Positions 1 through 8,800 of a DNA stretch of 14,096 nucleotides are shown piece after piece. The translations under genes and the position numbers were made by a program. Under the pieces are notes generated by a model. The model saw nothing but the letters and a program-made list of their open reading frames with translations. It ran no database searches and was not told where the DNA came from. This stretch comes from JAKQHY01 sp034429475. Its GTDB lineage: Bacteria; Chloroflexota; Anaerolineae; B4-G1; SLSP01. Each line of letters begins with the position of its first letter. Position 1 is the first letter of the stretch. The stretch spans positions 1 to 14,096 of the forward strand of contig DAOUGD010000092.1 of assembly GCA_034429475.1 (NCBI GenBank). The letters are read 5' to 3'.

Positions 1-714
1 AAGCCGTTGCGGGAACGGCTGCGCCGCTATCTCCTGCTGTGCCCAGAACCAGGCGAGTATCTCCAGGAGGACCTTGCTGTTCTCAATCGTGAAGCGGCGG
101 AGTTGCACAGCGTCATTGAGTTCACACCGAGTGGGATTTACATCCGCCCCTGTCCCACTGTGGATTTGAGCGCCAGTCTCCAACTGCCAACTTTGCCCAA
201 TTGGCGCGCGCTAGACTATTGGGATATGATGGATGCGGCCAATAAGCGCCCTGATGGGGAGGTTCTTACGTCGGCGATCTTCCATCTTTGCTATTTACAA
301 AAGTTGGAGGAGGTGTCCGTTACTGCCGGGCAACTGCGCGATTACATTGCGCGACATCCAAGCTTAGCACGGAGAAAGGATATGCCACCGGCATACCTAT
401 CTGCAATGCGGCATTTCTTCGGTTTGGGGCCACAGGATGTCTTGCCAGACTATCCTGAAGTATTGACGGAACTCAGCAGTTACACATTTAAGATACTCAG
501 AGGCTTGATGAACCGCTATCTGAAGGGTGAGATAGACTTGCTGGACTACAACGACTTGCGCGCCGTGATGATAAGCGATGGGCTGTTGCCGTCTCAGAAG
601 TTACCTATCAGTGACGACCGGTTGGGCCGAGAACAAGTACTGCTCCGAGGCTTAACCCCCATAGACGTGCAAGCACTAAACAGCATTCTTTCGGCGAAAA
701 CACGAAAGGCTTGA
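1..714 (+). CDS. Unrecognised protein, C-terminal part (5' end outside window)
   Basis: The reading frame is open from base 1 and ends at TGA 712-714. A TTG at 7 could be read as a start, but nothing like a ribosome binding site can be seen before it, so I treat the gene as cut by the window edge. The visible part is about 237 residues. I see no P-loop, DEAD box, zinc cluster, signal peptide or membrane segment. It looks soluble and mostly helical, with a central YLQKLEEVSV segment and a C-terminal stretch rich in Leu, Asp and Arg. I do not recognise the family. It points towards the caspase operon on the other strand (convergent), so it is probably a separate transcription unit at the edge of the island. 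Its base composition is intermediate compared with the GC-rich DUF499 gene. It is a real gene by length and stop position; its function is unknown. Confidence 0.6.
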   Translation, partial: KPLRERLRRYLLLCPEPGEYLQEDLAVLNREAAELHSVIEFTPSGIYIRPCPTVDLSASLQLPTLPNWRALDYWDMMDAANKRPDGEVLTSAIFHLCYLQKLEEVSVTAGQLRDYIARHPSLARRKDMPPAYLSAMRHFFGLGPQDVLPDYPEVLTELSSYTFKILRGLMNRYLKGEIDLLDYNDLRAVMISDGLLPSQKLPISDDRLGREQVLLRGLTPIDVQALNSILSAKTRKA

Positions 715-764
715 AGGCCGAAGAACGGCTATGAATTGAGGGATTGTGGTTGCAAAGCCGTTAG

Positions 765-799
765 TCTTGATTGCCAGCCATCTGCGCTGGCAATCAAGA
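765..799. terminator. Perfect 14-bp hairpin between convergent genes
   Basis: The left arm TCTTGATTGCCAGC (765-778) and right arm GCTGGCAATCAAGA (786-799) are perfect reverse complements around the 7-base loop CATCTGC. It lies 50 bases after the stop of the plus-strand gene and 121 bases after the stop of the minus-strand caspase gene. That is the usual place for a shared bidirectional terminator. Neither side has a clear T tract, so a classical intrinsic terminator is not proven. It could instead be an RNA-stabilising hairpin or a small palindromic repeat. I see no gene in the rest of the 715-920 gap. Confidence 0.55.
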
Positions 800-920
800 T
801 GTATTAGCTCCATAGGTCATTACTGCTGCCAATTGCTCGCGCACATCCGCATGTCAGGTGGCTCCGGTCAATGCGCGACCGGGTCGAACGGGACGTGGCT
901 TGACCTTGCTGTAGTTATCT

Positions 921-2933
921 TCACCTAAACAACTGCCCCGCCCAGGTGAGCGCCTGCTCCGCCAATGGACGCACACGCTCGGCGATGCCCCACACGCCAT
1001 CCGCCGTTGCCAGTAGCCCCAGGATGCCGTTCAGCTTCGCCAGGATGAGCGCCGGCTTGGGCTGCGGCTTGCGCGCTTGTCGCTCAACCACGTCCAAATC
1101 CGCCACCGCAGATTCGGCTTCATCGGGATCCAACCCGGTTTGCGGGATGACCTGGCGCATCTCGTCTAGCAGGCGCAGAAATTGATCCACAGTGACAGTG
1201 GTCGTTTGTGATTTGTTCACATTAACGCGGTTGTTGTTCCCAATCACACTCCCATCGCCAGTGATGGTGATCCGTTCGCCGAAGTGTTGCTTCACCGGGC
1301 CACTTGGTTTGTAGACTGCCCCCTGTGATCCGCGCATATCCACCGCTTCGCCGCCGCCCACTGCGACCGGGCCATCGAACTGCCCGGAGAGCACCGGACC
1401 GGTGACATTGCCGGCAATATTGGTCTGTGGGCCTATGGTGGTCTGTTCACGCTGGTCGACGTATGCGGGAAGTACTGTTATCCTCTCAGCATGCAATCCT
1501 TCAACTTGCACAATTAAACGCATTGTAGATACTATCGTATTTAAAGTGTTGTTCCCCTCCTCAACAATGGTTTCTAGGGGGATTGTACCTAAGTAAACAT
1601 TGTCATCTACCCTATATACTTCAACATTAATTCTGCAATCACCCTCCCTCTTTGCTGCGAGAAGAAATCGAATGGTTTTAGAAAACTCATGTGGTGGCAC
1701 TTCTAAACGCCGCTTTGCACTTCCCACAATTTTGAAATCTGACGTTGTAACGAGGATATCCAAGAAAGTAGAACCCAATTCCCCTTGAGAATCAATAGGA
1801 AATCGAAGAGCTAATGAATCTGAAGTCTGCTCTATTGAGGATGGTTTTACTTTTGTTGGCCAGCCCTCAATCCCTAAAAGTTTCGAATCAGGGAATCGCA
1901 CTTGTACTAGCAAATCTATAGACTGGCCAACTTTCGCTTGACTTGGAACTGCTGCATCAATTCGTCTATCCTTTTGGGTTGTTTCCTGAGTTATGGGAGC
2001 TTTTTGTGATGGATTTCCAACGGGCGGACTTAGCAAATGAACATTTTCAACTCTATTAATAATATATTGCGGGCCATTAATCATCTGTCCATGTAAGTCA
2101 AACTCAATTCGGGCATCTGGTTCGAGTTCAATTTCCGGCTCTACATCGAACGGCAGCCCCTTCGGTTGTGTGTCGCCACTGGCATAGAAGGCCAGCGCGA
2201 AGTTATCAGCGTGTTCAAAGTGCAAGATAGGATGTTGCTTACCCTTGGTACGTCCCGGCACGACCTCGCGGGCGTGCAAGGCCACATCCGCCACACGGAC
2301 GAAGCCGTCCTGCCTGGCAACGCCCACACCGGAGAGCGACTCGATCAGCGCCAGGGTGAACGCGCTATACGGCTTGCCTGCGTAAGAGAGTTCATCCTCT
2401 TTGGAAGAAGCAATCAAGACGCGCCCTTTGCCTTCGGCGAGCAGCGCTAATGTCTCCGGCGGCAACGGTGACTTGGCGAATTCCAATCCTGGTGCTTTGG
2501 CATCTCCCACTCCGCCCGCGTGACAACAATCCAGCAGCACCAGCAGCTTCTGCGCCGGGATTGCGCGCAGCTTGGCGGTGAATTCCGCGCCGCTGATGGC
2601 GGTTTGCTTCAGGCGATGCACGTCGTAGCCGTAGGGCAGTAGGAAGTAGGCATCGCTGGCGGAGGTGGAAACCTGGTAGCCGTGGCCGGAGAAATAGACC
2701 AAGATGCAAGAAGCAGGATGCAAGGCGCAAGATTGAGCAAGGGCGTCTAGCGCGGTGAGGATGGCGGCGCGGGTGGCCGATGGGCCGGTGAGCTGGTGGA
2801 TTTGCGACGGCGGGTAGGCGCAGCGGCCTTCGTCGCGTAAGATTGCTGCCAGGCCATTGGCGTCATCTATGGTGTTGGGGAGATCGGCGCCGACGCCGAT
2901 AATGAGGGCATGAGCGTTTTGAAAAATTGTCAT
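921..2933 (-). CDS. Caspase-family (peptidase C14) protease with beta-sandwich and C-terminal adaptor region
   Basis: This is a 670-aa protein. Residues 5-250 form a caspase/metacaspase-like domain, with catalytic His84 in YFSGHGY and catalytic Cys137 in LLDCCHAGG (the Cys just before His). Proteases of this fold cut after specific residues, and in bacterial conflict systems they act as suicide effectors. Residues about 323-455 look like an all-beta sandwich domain (RRIDAAVP, VGQSIDLLVQVRF, RLEVPP, FLLAAKREG). Residues 501-547 are a Gly-rich module also found in the membrane TPR protein of this window. Residues 555-573 carry ITGDGSVIGNNNRVNV, and 582-670 are a helical tail that resembles an effector-associated adaptor. 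I prefer ATG 2933 over a TTG at 2975 because an AAGAGGT site lies 7 bases before it. It is the last gene of the operon, 42 bases after the helicase. The middle (about 1470-2130) is clearly more AT-rich than both ends. The cleavage target is unknown. Confidence 0.85.
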   Translation of the reverse strand: MTIFQNAHALIIGVGADLPNTIDDANGLAAILRDEGRCAYPPSQIHQLTGPSATRAAILTALDALAQSCALHPASCILVYFSGHGYQVSTSASDAYFLLPYGYDVHRLKQTAISGAEFTAKLRAIPAQKLLVLLDCCHAGGVGDAKAPGLEFAKSPLPPETLALLAEGKGRVLIASSKEDELSYAGKPYSAFTLALIESLSGVGVARQDGFVRVADVALHAREVVPGRTKGKQHPILHFEHADNFALAFYASGDTQPKGLPFDVEPEIELEPDARIEFDLHGQMINGPQYIINRVENVHLLSPPVGNPSQKAPITQETTQKDRRIDAAVPSQAKVGQSIDLLVQVRFPDSKLLGIEGWPTKVKPSSIEQTSDSLALRFPIDSQGELGSTFLDILVTTSDFKIVGSAKRRLEVPPHEFSKTIRFLLAAKREGDCRINVEVYRVDDNVYLGTIPLETIVEEGNNTLNTIVSTMRLIVQVEGLHAERITVLPAYVDQREQTTIGPQTNIAGNVTGPVLSGQFDGPVAVGGGEAVDMRGSQGAVYKPSGPVKQHFGERITITGDGSVIGNNNRVNVNKSQTTTVTVDQFLRLLDEMRQVIPQTGLDPDEAESAVADLDVVERQARKPQPKPALILAKLNGILGLLATADGVWGIAERVRPLAEQALTWAGQLFR
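1293..1433 (-). repeat. Shared 47-residue Gly-rich module, copy in caspase protein
   Basis: This segment codes for residues 501-547 of the caspase protein, from GPQTNIAG to YKPSGPV. It matches residues 18-64 of the membrane TPR protein (12894-13034) with 38 of 47 identical residues and no gap, counted by eye. The turn-rich pattern with Gly, Pro and alternating hydrophobics (GPVLSG, DGPVA, VDMRG) could form a short beta-solenoid or a self-associating surface. That structural reading is inference. Confidence 0.85.
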
Positions 2934-2940
2934 TGAATTC

Positions 2941-2947
2941 ACCTCTT
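2941..2947 (-). promoter_or_regulatory. Ribosome binding site deciding the caspase start
   Basis: On the minus strand AAGAGGT lies 7 bases before ATG 2933. The alternative upstream TTG at 2975 overlaps the end of the helicase region and lacks such a site, so the shorter protein is preferred. Confidence 0.7.
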
Positions 2948-2975
2948 GTTCAAATGCAGTAATAACCGCCCGCAA

Positions 2976-5012
2976 TCAAAGGCGACCTTCTCCATTACTA
3001 TCCCCTGGCGTCACACTGAAGGTTGAGGCGATGATATCTCGAGTTTCCTGACTCAAGGTACTGGTTTCTTGTGTGGTAATAAGCTGTCCAGGGAAGTGCG
3101 TCACATACCAGGCTTTTTTCAGATCCCACTCCCTTTGGTAATCTTCTACATCCAACATCCCCAAGTGCTCCCAGTAGTATATGCTTCCATGCCACTCGAT
3201 GGTGAAATCTGGCAAACGGCTTGAGCCATCCGGCGCAGTCAAACGCGCCTCGTAGGCGAAAGGGATGCCGCTTTGGTAAAGGATATTAGCGATGATGACC
3301 TCTGATTTAGAACGTACTAATTCGCCTGACAACGTCCTATAGATACGTCCCCGACTAAATCTATCAATACCCAGGTATTCTCCAATACGCTGGTGAAATT
3401 CAAAGGTATTCGTGTAGCTATTCAATAGTGCCACAAACTCATCAAACAAGCCGAGCCGATAGGCTTTCTTTTCAGCTACATCGGCCAGAATCTCTGCGAG
3501 TAATGTATCTGGCAATGTATCCGCGACAGAGTTAATGACCAGGCATTTGCCAGGCGCGCGCACGGTTTTGAGTTTCCCCTCTGCCAACCATCGGTAGAGG
3601 GCGTTTAAGATACTGCTTTCGTGTTCCCCAATTTTCTGTGCTGTTGGAATCAGCAGTCCTGTGCGAGTAGCCTTGCGGTAGATATCAAAGGCCGGCAATA
3701 CTACGCCTTTTGCCAGCTCGAAAGCCGCTAAAGATTGAACCCCCTTGCATACCGGTTCAATGACACGACTGCGTACCAGGTAATGATAGGCGGATTGTGT
3801 GCTATCGCCTTCCTCAAAATAGTTGACGGTGCGCTTACCGGCCCGGTCGTCCGTGAGATTGGAAAATGCCCAACGTATCTCTTTTTCGCCCGGAAAGGAC
3901 TTTTCGATAAACCACGTCTTGCGGACATCAATGTTTTTATCCGAGTAAAACAAAACTGCCCACGAGGGTTTCCCATCACGCCCGACGCGCCCAATCTGCT
4001 GGTAGTATTGTTCGGTTGATTCAGTCAAGAGATAATGTATCACCCCGCGAATGTCCGGAATGTCAATTCCCATCCCGAAGGCGCTGGTGGCGAAAACAGT
4101 TAACAATTCTCCCGTTTTGAAGCGGCGGATGACCTCGGCTTTCTCTTCCGAGGTCATATCGCCATGGAAAAACGCGGCTTTCAAACCACGACTATGGGCT
4201 TCCGCACACAGTTCTTCAGTGGAACGTTTGCCCTGCCTGCGATCCACATAGATCAATACTTTCTCATTTCTGTGTTCATCCAACAAAGCCCAAAACCGTT
4301 CATCTTTTGTATCTTCGTCGGGAACTTTGATTACCTGAATGTGAATTTCGGGGCGTAACAGGACATCGTGCCGGATTACCCGCACTGCTTCGATATCAAA
4401 ATCATGACAGATTTGCTCGCGGTCTTTTGGGTTAAGGGTGGCTGTCAAGCAAAGCACCGTGGGTAGTGGGGTTTCATCAAAAATGTTACACAAAAAATAG
4501 GGGATTTCTTTGTAAAATGGCCGGAAGTCCAATCCCCATTGCGAGATACAGTGCGCCTCATCCACCACCACCAGCTTAATACGCTCTCGAATATGTTGCA
4601 ACACAAATTCCAAAAAGCCATCTGTCGCCAGCCGTTCCGGGGAAAGGAAAATAAAATCAGGAACCTCTCGCGCATTGTACAAATTGAGCAATTCTTTGTA
4701 CTGTTTTTGGGTATCAATACCACTGTGCAAAGTAAACACCGTACATCCGTGTTGCTCAAGTTTTTGCGCTTGTTCGTCCATCAGCGCCGTTAGTGGAAAA
4801 ATAACCAGCGTCACACCGCCCAAAGCTTTGCCAGCAATCCAATAACATAACGATTTCCCTGAACCGGTGGGCATCAACCCCAGCGTGTTGCGTCCAGCTA
4901 ACACTGACTGGATGATCCGGCGTTGCGTCGGGCGCACGCTGTTGCCAATATCAGCAAAATAGGTTTGGAAAATTCGGTCAATCTGTGCCTCAGAACCAAT
5001 GGGATTCGACAT
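2976..5012 (-). CDS. RecQ-like superfamily 2 helicase fused to a C-terminal PD-(D/E)XK nuclease
   Basis: This is a 678-aa protein. The helicase core shows motif 0 RPTQ (27-30), Walker A LMPTGSGKS (46-54), DEAH (151-154) followed by the RecQ-type aromatic loop CISQWGLDFRPFY, motif III LTAT (189-192), motif V ATSAFGMGIDIPD and motif VI QQIGRVGRDG (338-347). RecQ enzymes unwind DNA 3' to 5' using ATP. The usual four-cysteine zinc site after the core is absent. Residues about 565-640 look like a PD-(D/E)XK nuclease, with E571 in SKSEVI, PDF (601-603) and YYWEHLGML with E615, so unwinding and cutting may be coupled. I use ATG 5012, not the ORF-extending 5081, because GTGGAG sits 8 bases before it (5021-5026) and homology starts there. 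The gene overlaps the upstream gene by 23 bases, so translational coupling is likely. It is more AT-rich than the DUF499 gene. A defence role is inferred from the neighbourhood. Confidence 0.88.
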   Translation of the reverse strand: MSNPIGSEAQIDRIFQTYFADIGNSVRPTQRRIIQSVLAGRNTLGLMPTGSGKSLCYWIAGKALGGVTLVIFPLTALMDEQAQKLEQHGCTVFTLHSGIDTQKQYKELLNLYNAREVPDFIFLSPERLATDGFLEFVLQHIRERIKLVVVDEAHCISQWGLDFRPFYKEIPYFLCNIFDETPLPTVLCLTATLNPKDREQICHDFDIEAVRVIRHDVLLRPEIHIQVIKVPDEDTKDERFWALLDEHRNEKVLIYVDRRQGKRSTEELCAEAHSRGLKAAFFHGDMTSEEKAEVIRRFKTGELLTVFATSAFGMGIDIPDIRGVIHYLLTESTEQYYQQIGRVGRDGKPSWAVLFYSDKNIDVRKTWFIEKSFPGEKEIRWAFSNLTDDRAGKRTVNYFEEGDSTQSAYHYLVRSRVIEPVCKGVQSLAAFELAKGVVLPAFDIYRKATRTGLLIPTAQKIGEHESSILNALYRWLAEGKLKTVRAPGKCLVINSVADTLPDTLLAEILADVAEKKAYRLGLFDEFVALLNSYTNTFEFHQRIGEYLGIDRFSRGRIYRTLSGELVRSKSEVIIANILYQSGIPFAYEARLTAPDGSSRLPDFTIEWHGSIYYWEHLGMLDVEDYQREWDLKKAWYVTHFPGQLITTQETSTLSQETRDIIASTFSVTPGDSNGEGRL

Positions 5013-5859
5013 GTTCGGAACTCCACTTATATGTATTGATGTCTTCACGATGTGTTTCGGCCACGTAGTCACAAAACGCACTCAGGTAGATATAGCGATA
5101 ATGATGATACAAAGGAACACCCACTCCGGCACAGGCAGATTTGAGCATCAAAAATGTTTTCAGGGCGTAGAATCCAAACAACTCAGCCGGATAGAAGTAG
5201 TTTTGTTCGCATCTGCCGCGTTCTGGCTCAGCCATCAAAAACTCGGAACCATCTAATAATCCAAAGTCTTTGCGTCCGCTGAGGAAGTAGAGAGACCAAA
5301 CCGCATTTTGTGAGCGGTGTGCAAATTGTCGGGAATACAGACCATATAACAGGCTGGATTGGATACCGTAACCGATCACCCCAGGGCATCCATACTTGCT
5401 CTCATTAAGTGTTTCCAGATCAAGATCGCTATATGTATTTGCCTGTTCATGATTATCATCATTGAAGCCCTTCACATACGCTTTACCAAATTCGGCAATG
5501 GCACGCGTCGCATTTAACATATCTCGTCCCTTCACATTACCAAAACTTATTTTGTATCCCTTCATCACATCGTCCTGTGACATCAGACACCGGCGGATAA
5601 TGGGACATTGCTTGTGCGTATGGCTCTTGAATGCGTTGGGATCGCTCTCGAATTCATCCAATGCTTCGAGATTGAGATACTCACGATACTTCTCTAGCTC
5701 TTTTTCATATTCCCGAATGTGCTCTTGAAACACGGGTTTAAGTGGTTGCTGCGCAAAACTCTGAAAGTAACGTGGAAAGTTCGCTTCGATTTCGGCCAAT
5801 ACCTGCTGAATGTGATCCAGTTCATATACCTGTGGTTCGAGTTCATTCCCTCTGATCAT
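4990..5859 (-). CDS. Unrecognised 289-aa protein coupled to the RecQ-nuclease
   Basis: I do not recognise the family. Residues about 45-70 look like a charged coiled coil (HIREYEKELEKYREYL). A pair of cysteines follows (CPIIRRC). A central Gly-rich segment reads KYGCPGVIGYGIQSS. The C-terminal third is rich in aromatics and Cys (FYPAELFGFYALKTFLMLKS, then YHHYRYIYL). No signal peptide, P-loop or obvious nuclease triad is seen. The weakly hydrophobic stretch near residues 229-240 is too short to call a membrane segment. Two tandem ATGs (5862, 5859) are possible starts. I choose 5859 because AGGAGG is then 5 bases away instead of 2. The start follows the DUF499 stop by about a dozen bases and the end overlaps the helicase start by 23 bases. 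It is therefore expected at a fixed ratio with both, perhaps as a helicase partner or a system-specific sensor or effector. That role is inference from context only. Confidence 0.8.
   Translation of the reverse strand: MIRGNELEPQVYELDHIQQVLAEIEANFPRYFQSFAQQPLKPVFQEHIREYEKELEKYREYLNLEALDEFESDPNAFKSHTHKQCPIIRRCLMSQDDVMKGYKISFGNVKGRDMLNATRAIAEFGKAYVKGFNDDNHEQANTYSDLDLETLNESKYGCPGVIGYGIQSSLLYGLYSRQFAHRSQNAVWSLYFLSGRKDFGLLDGSEFLMAEPERGRCEQNYFYPAELFGFYALKTFLMLKSACAGVGVPLYHHYRYIYLSAFCDYVAETHREDINTYKWSSEHVESHWF
5021..5026 (-). promoter_or_regulatory. Ribosome binding site for the RecQ-nuclease inside the upstream gene
   Basis: GTGGAG on the minus strand lies 8 bases before ATG 5012 and within the last codons of the 289-aa gene. 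This supports the 5012 start and coupled translation. Confidence 0.55.
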
Positions 5860-5864
5860 CATAA

Positions 5865-5870
5865 CCTCCT
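5865..5870 (-). promoter_or_regulatory. Perfect AGGAGG ribosome binding site next to the DUF499 stop
   Basis: AGGAGG begins one base after the DUF499 stop codon TGA (5874-5872) and lies 5 bases before ATG 5859. Ribosomes finishing DUF499 could re-initiate directly on the 289-aa gene. The site favours the second of two tandem ATGs. Confidence 0.75.
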
Positions 5871-5871
5871 A

Positions 5872-8800
5872 TCAAGATTTTCCCTTCACCTCTTCCACCG
5901 CCATCCCCGCGACCCTGCCCCGAATCTCCTTCAACGCCATCTGCACCGCGTGCTCATTCGTCACCTCGCCCTTGAGCGTCAGCTCCAACGCCAATGAGAT
6001 GCTCGCCTCCGCGCCGAGTTTGCTCAGGGTGTTCACGGTCTTGACGACGCTCGCCAGGTCCATCGCGGAGACGGGGCCGCGCAGGCGGATGAGGCGCGTA
6101 TCCGGCGGGGGCAGTTCAGGGGCGCCGACGTAGCCGTTGAGCGCGACGGTCTGCGCGCCCGGCTGTACCAGGCTTTCGACGCCGGCCGCGTAGCCGAAGC
6201 GCCCTTGCGCCACGCAGCGCCCCAACAGGTCGAGGACGCCCTGCGCCGTGACCCGCTCCGCGCCGTAGAGGGTCACCGCATGCTGGATGACGTCCTGCAC
6301 GGCGATGCGCCCCTGCGCCGGGACGAGTTGCGCGACTTCGTCCAGCGTCACCGGCAGCGGCACGTCCTCGCCGATGAGCCAGCCGGCGAAGGCGACCTGT
6401 TCTGGCGTGAGCGTGGCCGTGGAGCCGCGCTGGACGGGGCCATCGGCGCTGTCGGCGTAACCGAACAGGCCGGCGCGCACGCCCGTGCTTACCGCCGCGA
6501 AGAAGCTGTCCCGATCCACGCGGCCCTGCACGGTGGGCGTGACCCGCGCCAGGCGGAAGACGCCGTCCACCGATTGCTTGGGCGTGGCCGCCAGCAGCAT
6601 AGCGATTTCCTGTGGGGTGATGGGCGGGAAGAGCACGTCCACCTGCACCGGACGTAGCAGCACCGCGCGCGGGCCGATCTCCACCGGCGGCATGTCGTGG
6701 ACGTCGAACGCGCCCAGGTAGACGCGCCGCCGCTCGTAGGAGTCAGCCTGGAGCTTGTCGCGCGTGTCATCGAGCAGCACGCCGTAGCCGAAGAGGCCCT
6801 GCTCCACGCCCTGGCGGATAGTTGTCTGCAAGACGTGGGCTCCGGCCAGGATCGGCGACTCGGTGCGGCGGGTGAACTTCTCCCACAGCGCCTCGGTGGT
6901 GATGACGGTGGCGGTCTGCGGCCACAGCGACGCCCAGCGGCCTTCCAACAATGCGGCGTTGAAGACGGGGTGGATGCGACCCTTTTCCAGCAGGTCTTCT
7001 TCCGCCTGCTTGAGCACTGGCTTGCCCACCGGGACGTAGCTCAGCTCGAAGGCGTCCAGTTCGTTCTGGCCGGTCGGCAGGAAGACGACGTTGTACGCCT
7101 TGCGGACGTGGTTCTTGGTCTCGTTCTCGGCTTGCGTGGCGCGATCCCGCAGGGATTGTTGCTGCGTCTCGGAAAAGCGCGCCATCAGGTCGGCGTTGCC
7201 CAGCACGTTGAGCGTCGCCTGCCAGTCGATGGCCGTATCAATGGCAGAGGCCATCGCCGCCGACGAGGGCGGCAGGAAGCAGACCATGTTGCGGTTGAAG
7301 CGGTGGCGCTTGCCGTAGGTCTCGGCGATCTCGCGCAGGACGTCCGCCGTGCGCCCCACCGCCTTCTGCCCCTGGAGCGAGAGGCGCGGCGGGAGGACGA
7401 CCAGTTGCAGCGCGCCGTCATCCGGCACGTCGCCCGGCTCCACGGCGCGGCGGTCGTGGAAGTCGTAGAAGACGACGTTGAACAGCGATGATTTGCCGAT
7501 CACCGCCGGAACGACGTCCTCCACCTTCACCCGCGCCTCGCCGGTGGTGACGTTGGCGCGCTCGTCGGCCAGCACTTTGTTGGGATTGGGTTCGGTCTTG
7601 AAGATGAGGCCGCCCTCCTCGTCGTAGTAGAAGTAGAGGCGCGCCCGGCAGTCATCGAGCGCCTGGTTGAGGTCGGGCAGCGGCAGGTCGGGGCGAGCGA
7701 CGGCCAGGCGTACTTCGGCGTGCGGGGTGGGCCGGCGCTGTTCGCCGCCGTGCGTGACCATGAAGACGCTCGCGGCGACGCCCTGCACCAGGCCGATGCG
7801 CTGGTACAGCCCGCCGCGCTCCCGATCCACGCGCTCGGCCAGGGAGGGGGCGGAGGGGTCGAGCGAGGCGATGTCCGCGCCGATAACGGCGTCCCATGCC
7901 GGCCCCGCCACGCGCACCGCCTCGGCGCGCACGTCATCGTCGGCCAGGGGGATGTCGGAAAGATGAATAATCCCCCCACCAGCTCCCCCCGAAGTGGGGA
8001 GAGGGGTTTTCCACAGGTGCGCCAGCAGATGGGAGAGGAAGCGCAGGGTGCCGCGCGTGAGTTGGAACTGCGGGCGGCTGCCCCAGCGCTCGTAGAGCAC
8101 CTTGATGATGCTCGGATGGAAGGGGTACGCCTGGCGCAGCAAGTCTTCGTAGCCGGCTTCGCGCGCGGCGGGCGGGAGCAGGTCGCGCCAGGGATCGCTG
8201 CGGTAGAACTGCGCGTAGGCCGCCGCGACGTCCGCCGCCGCCGTCTCGTCCACCTGTTGGAACAGCCGGGCGCGGACGATGGCGTAGATTTCGGCGCCTT
8301 CGATGGGCGCGCGGGCGTCCTCGACGCGGCGCAGGATGTCCTCCAGCTTGGCGAGGGTGAACTGCGCGTCCTCGGCGGAAAGCACCTGCAAGTCTTCCAT
8401 CTTGCTCATCGTGAGCGAGGCCACCAGGATGCTGTGCGGGACGGCGTCCACCGCCTCGGTCAGCTCGCGGACGAAGGCCAGGGTTTGTGTCGCCAGGTTG
8501 GAATCGCCCACCTTGACCGCCGCCGCTTTGTCCACGTAGTGCAGGAGTTCGTCAATGAGGATGACGTCCGGGCCGGCCTCGGTGAGCAGTTGGCGCAGTT
8601 TTGCCACGCCGGGTGCGGTGCGGCGGGCGTCGCTGTCCGCGACGATAGCGTAAAGCTCCGGGCCACGTTCCTTTCCACCCAGGCGGTAGGCCAGTTCGCC
8701 CCACAGGGTTTGGATGGCGACGCCGGCAACCTCGCGCCCGCCCGCGTCCAGATCGGCGCAGGGCAGCGCGGCGACGGCGGCGCGGGGGATTGCATCGAAC

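Noticed and set aside
2..20. Small inverted repeat AGCCGTT/AACGGCT, with the same pair again at 724-730 and 756-762
   Set aside because: The first pair lies inside a coding frame and the arms are only 7 bases; most likely chance.
746..928. A 60-codon plus-strand open frame in the convergent gap
   Set aside because: It reads straight through the perfect hairpin, overlaps the end of the caspase gene and has no ribosome site.
6205..7491. Further long plus-strand open frames (6205-6657, 6697-7491) opposite DUF499
   Set aside because: They have the same composition artefact, no ribosome sites and no recognisable motifs.
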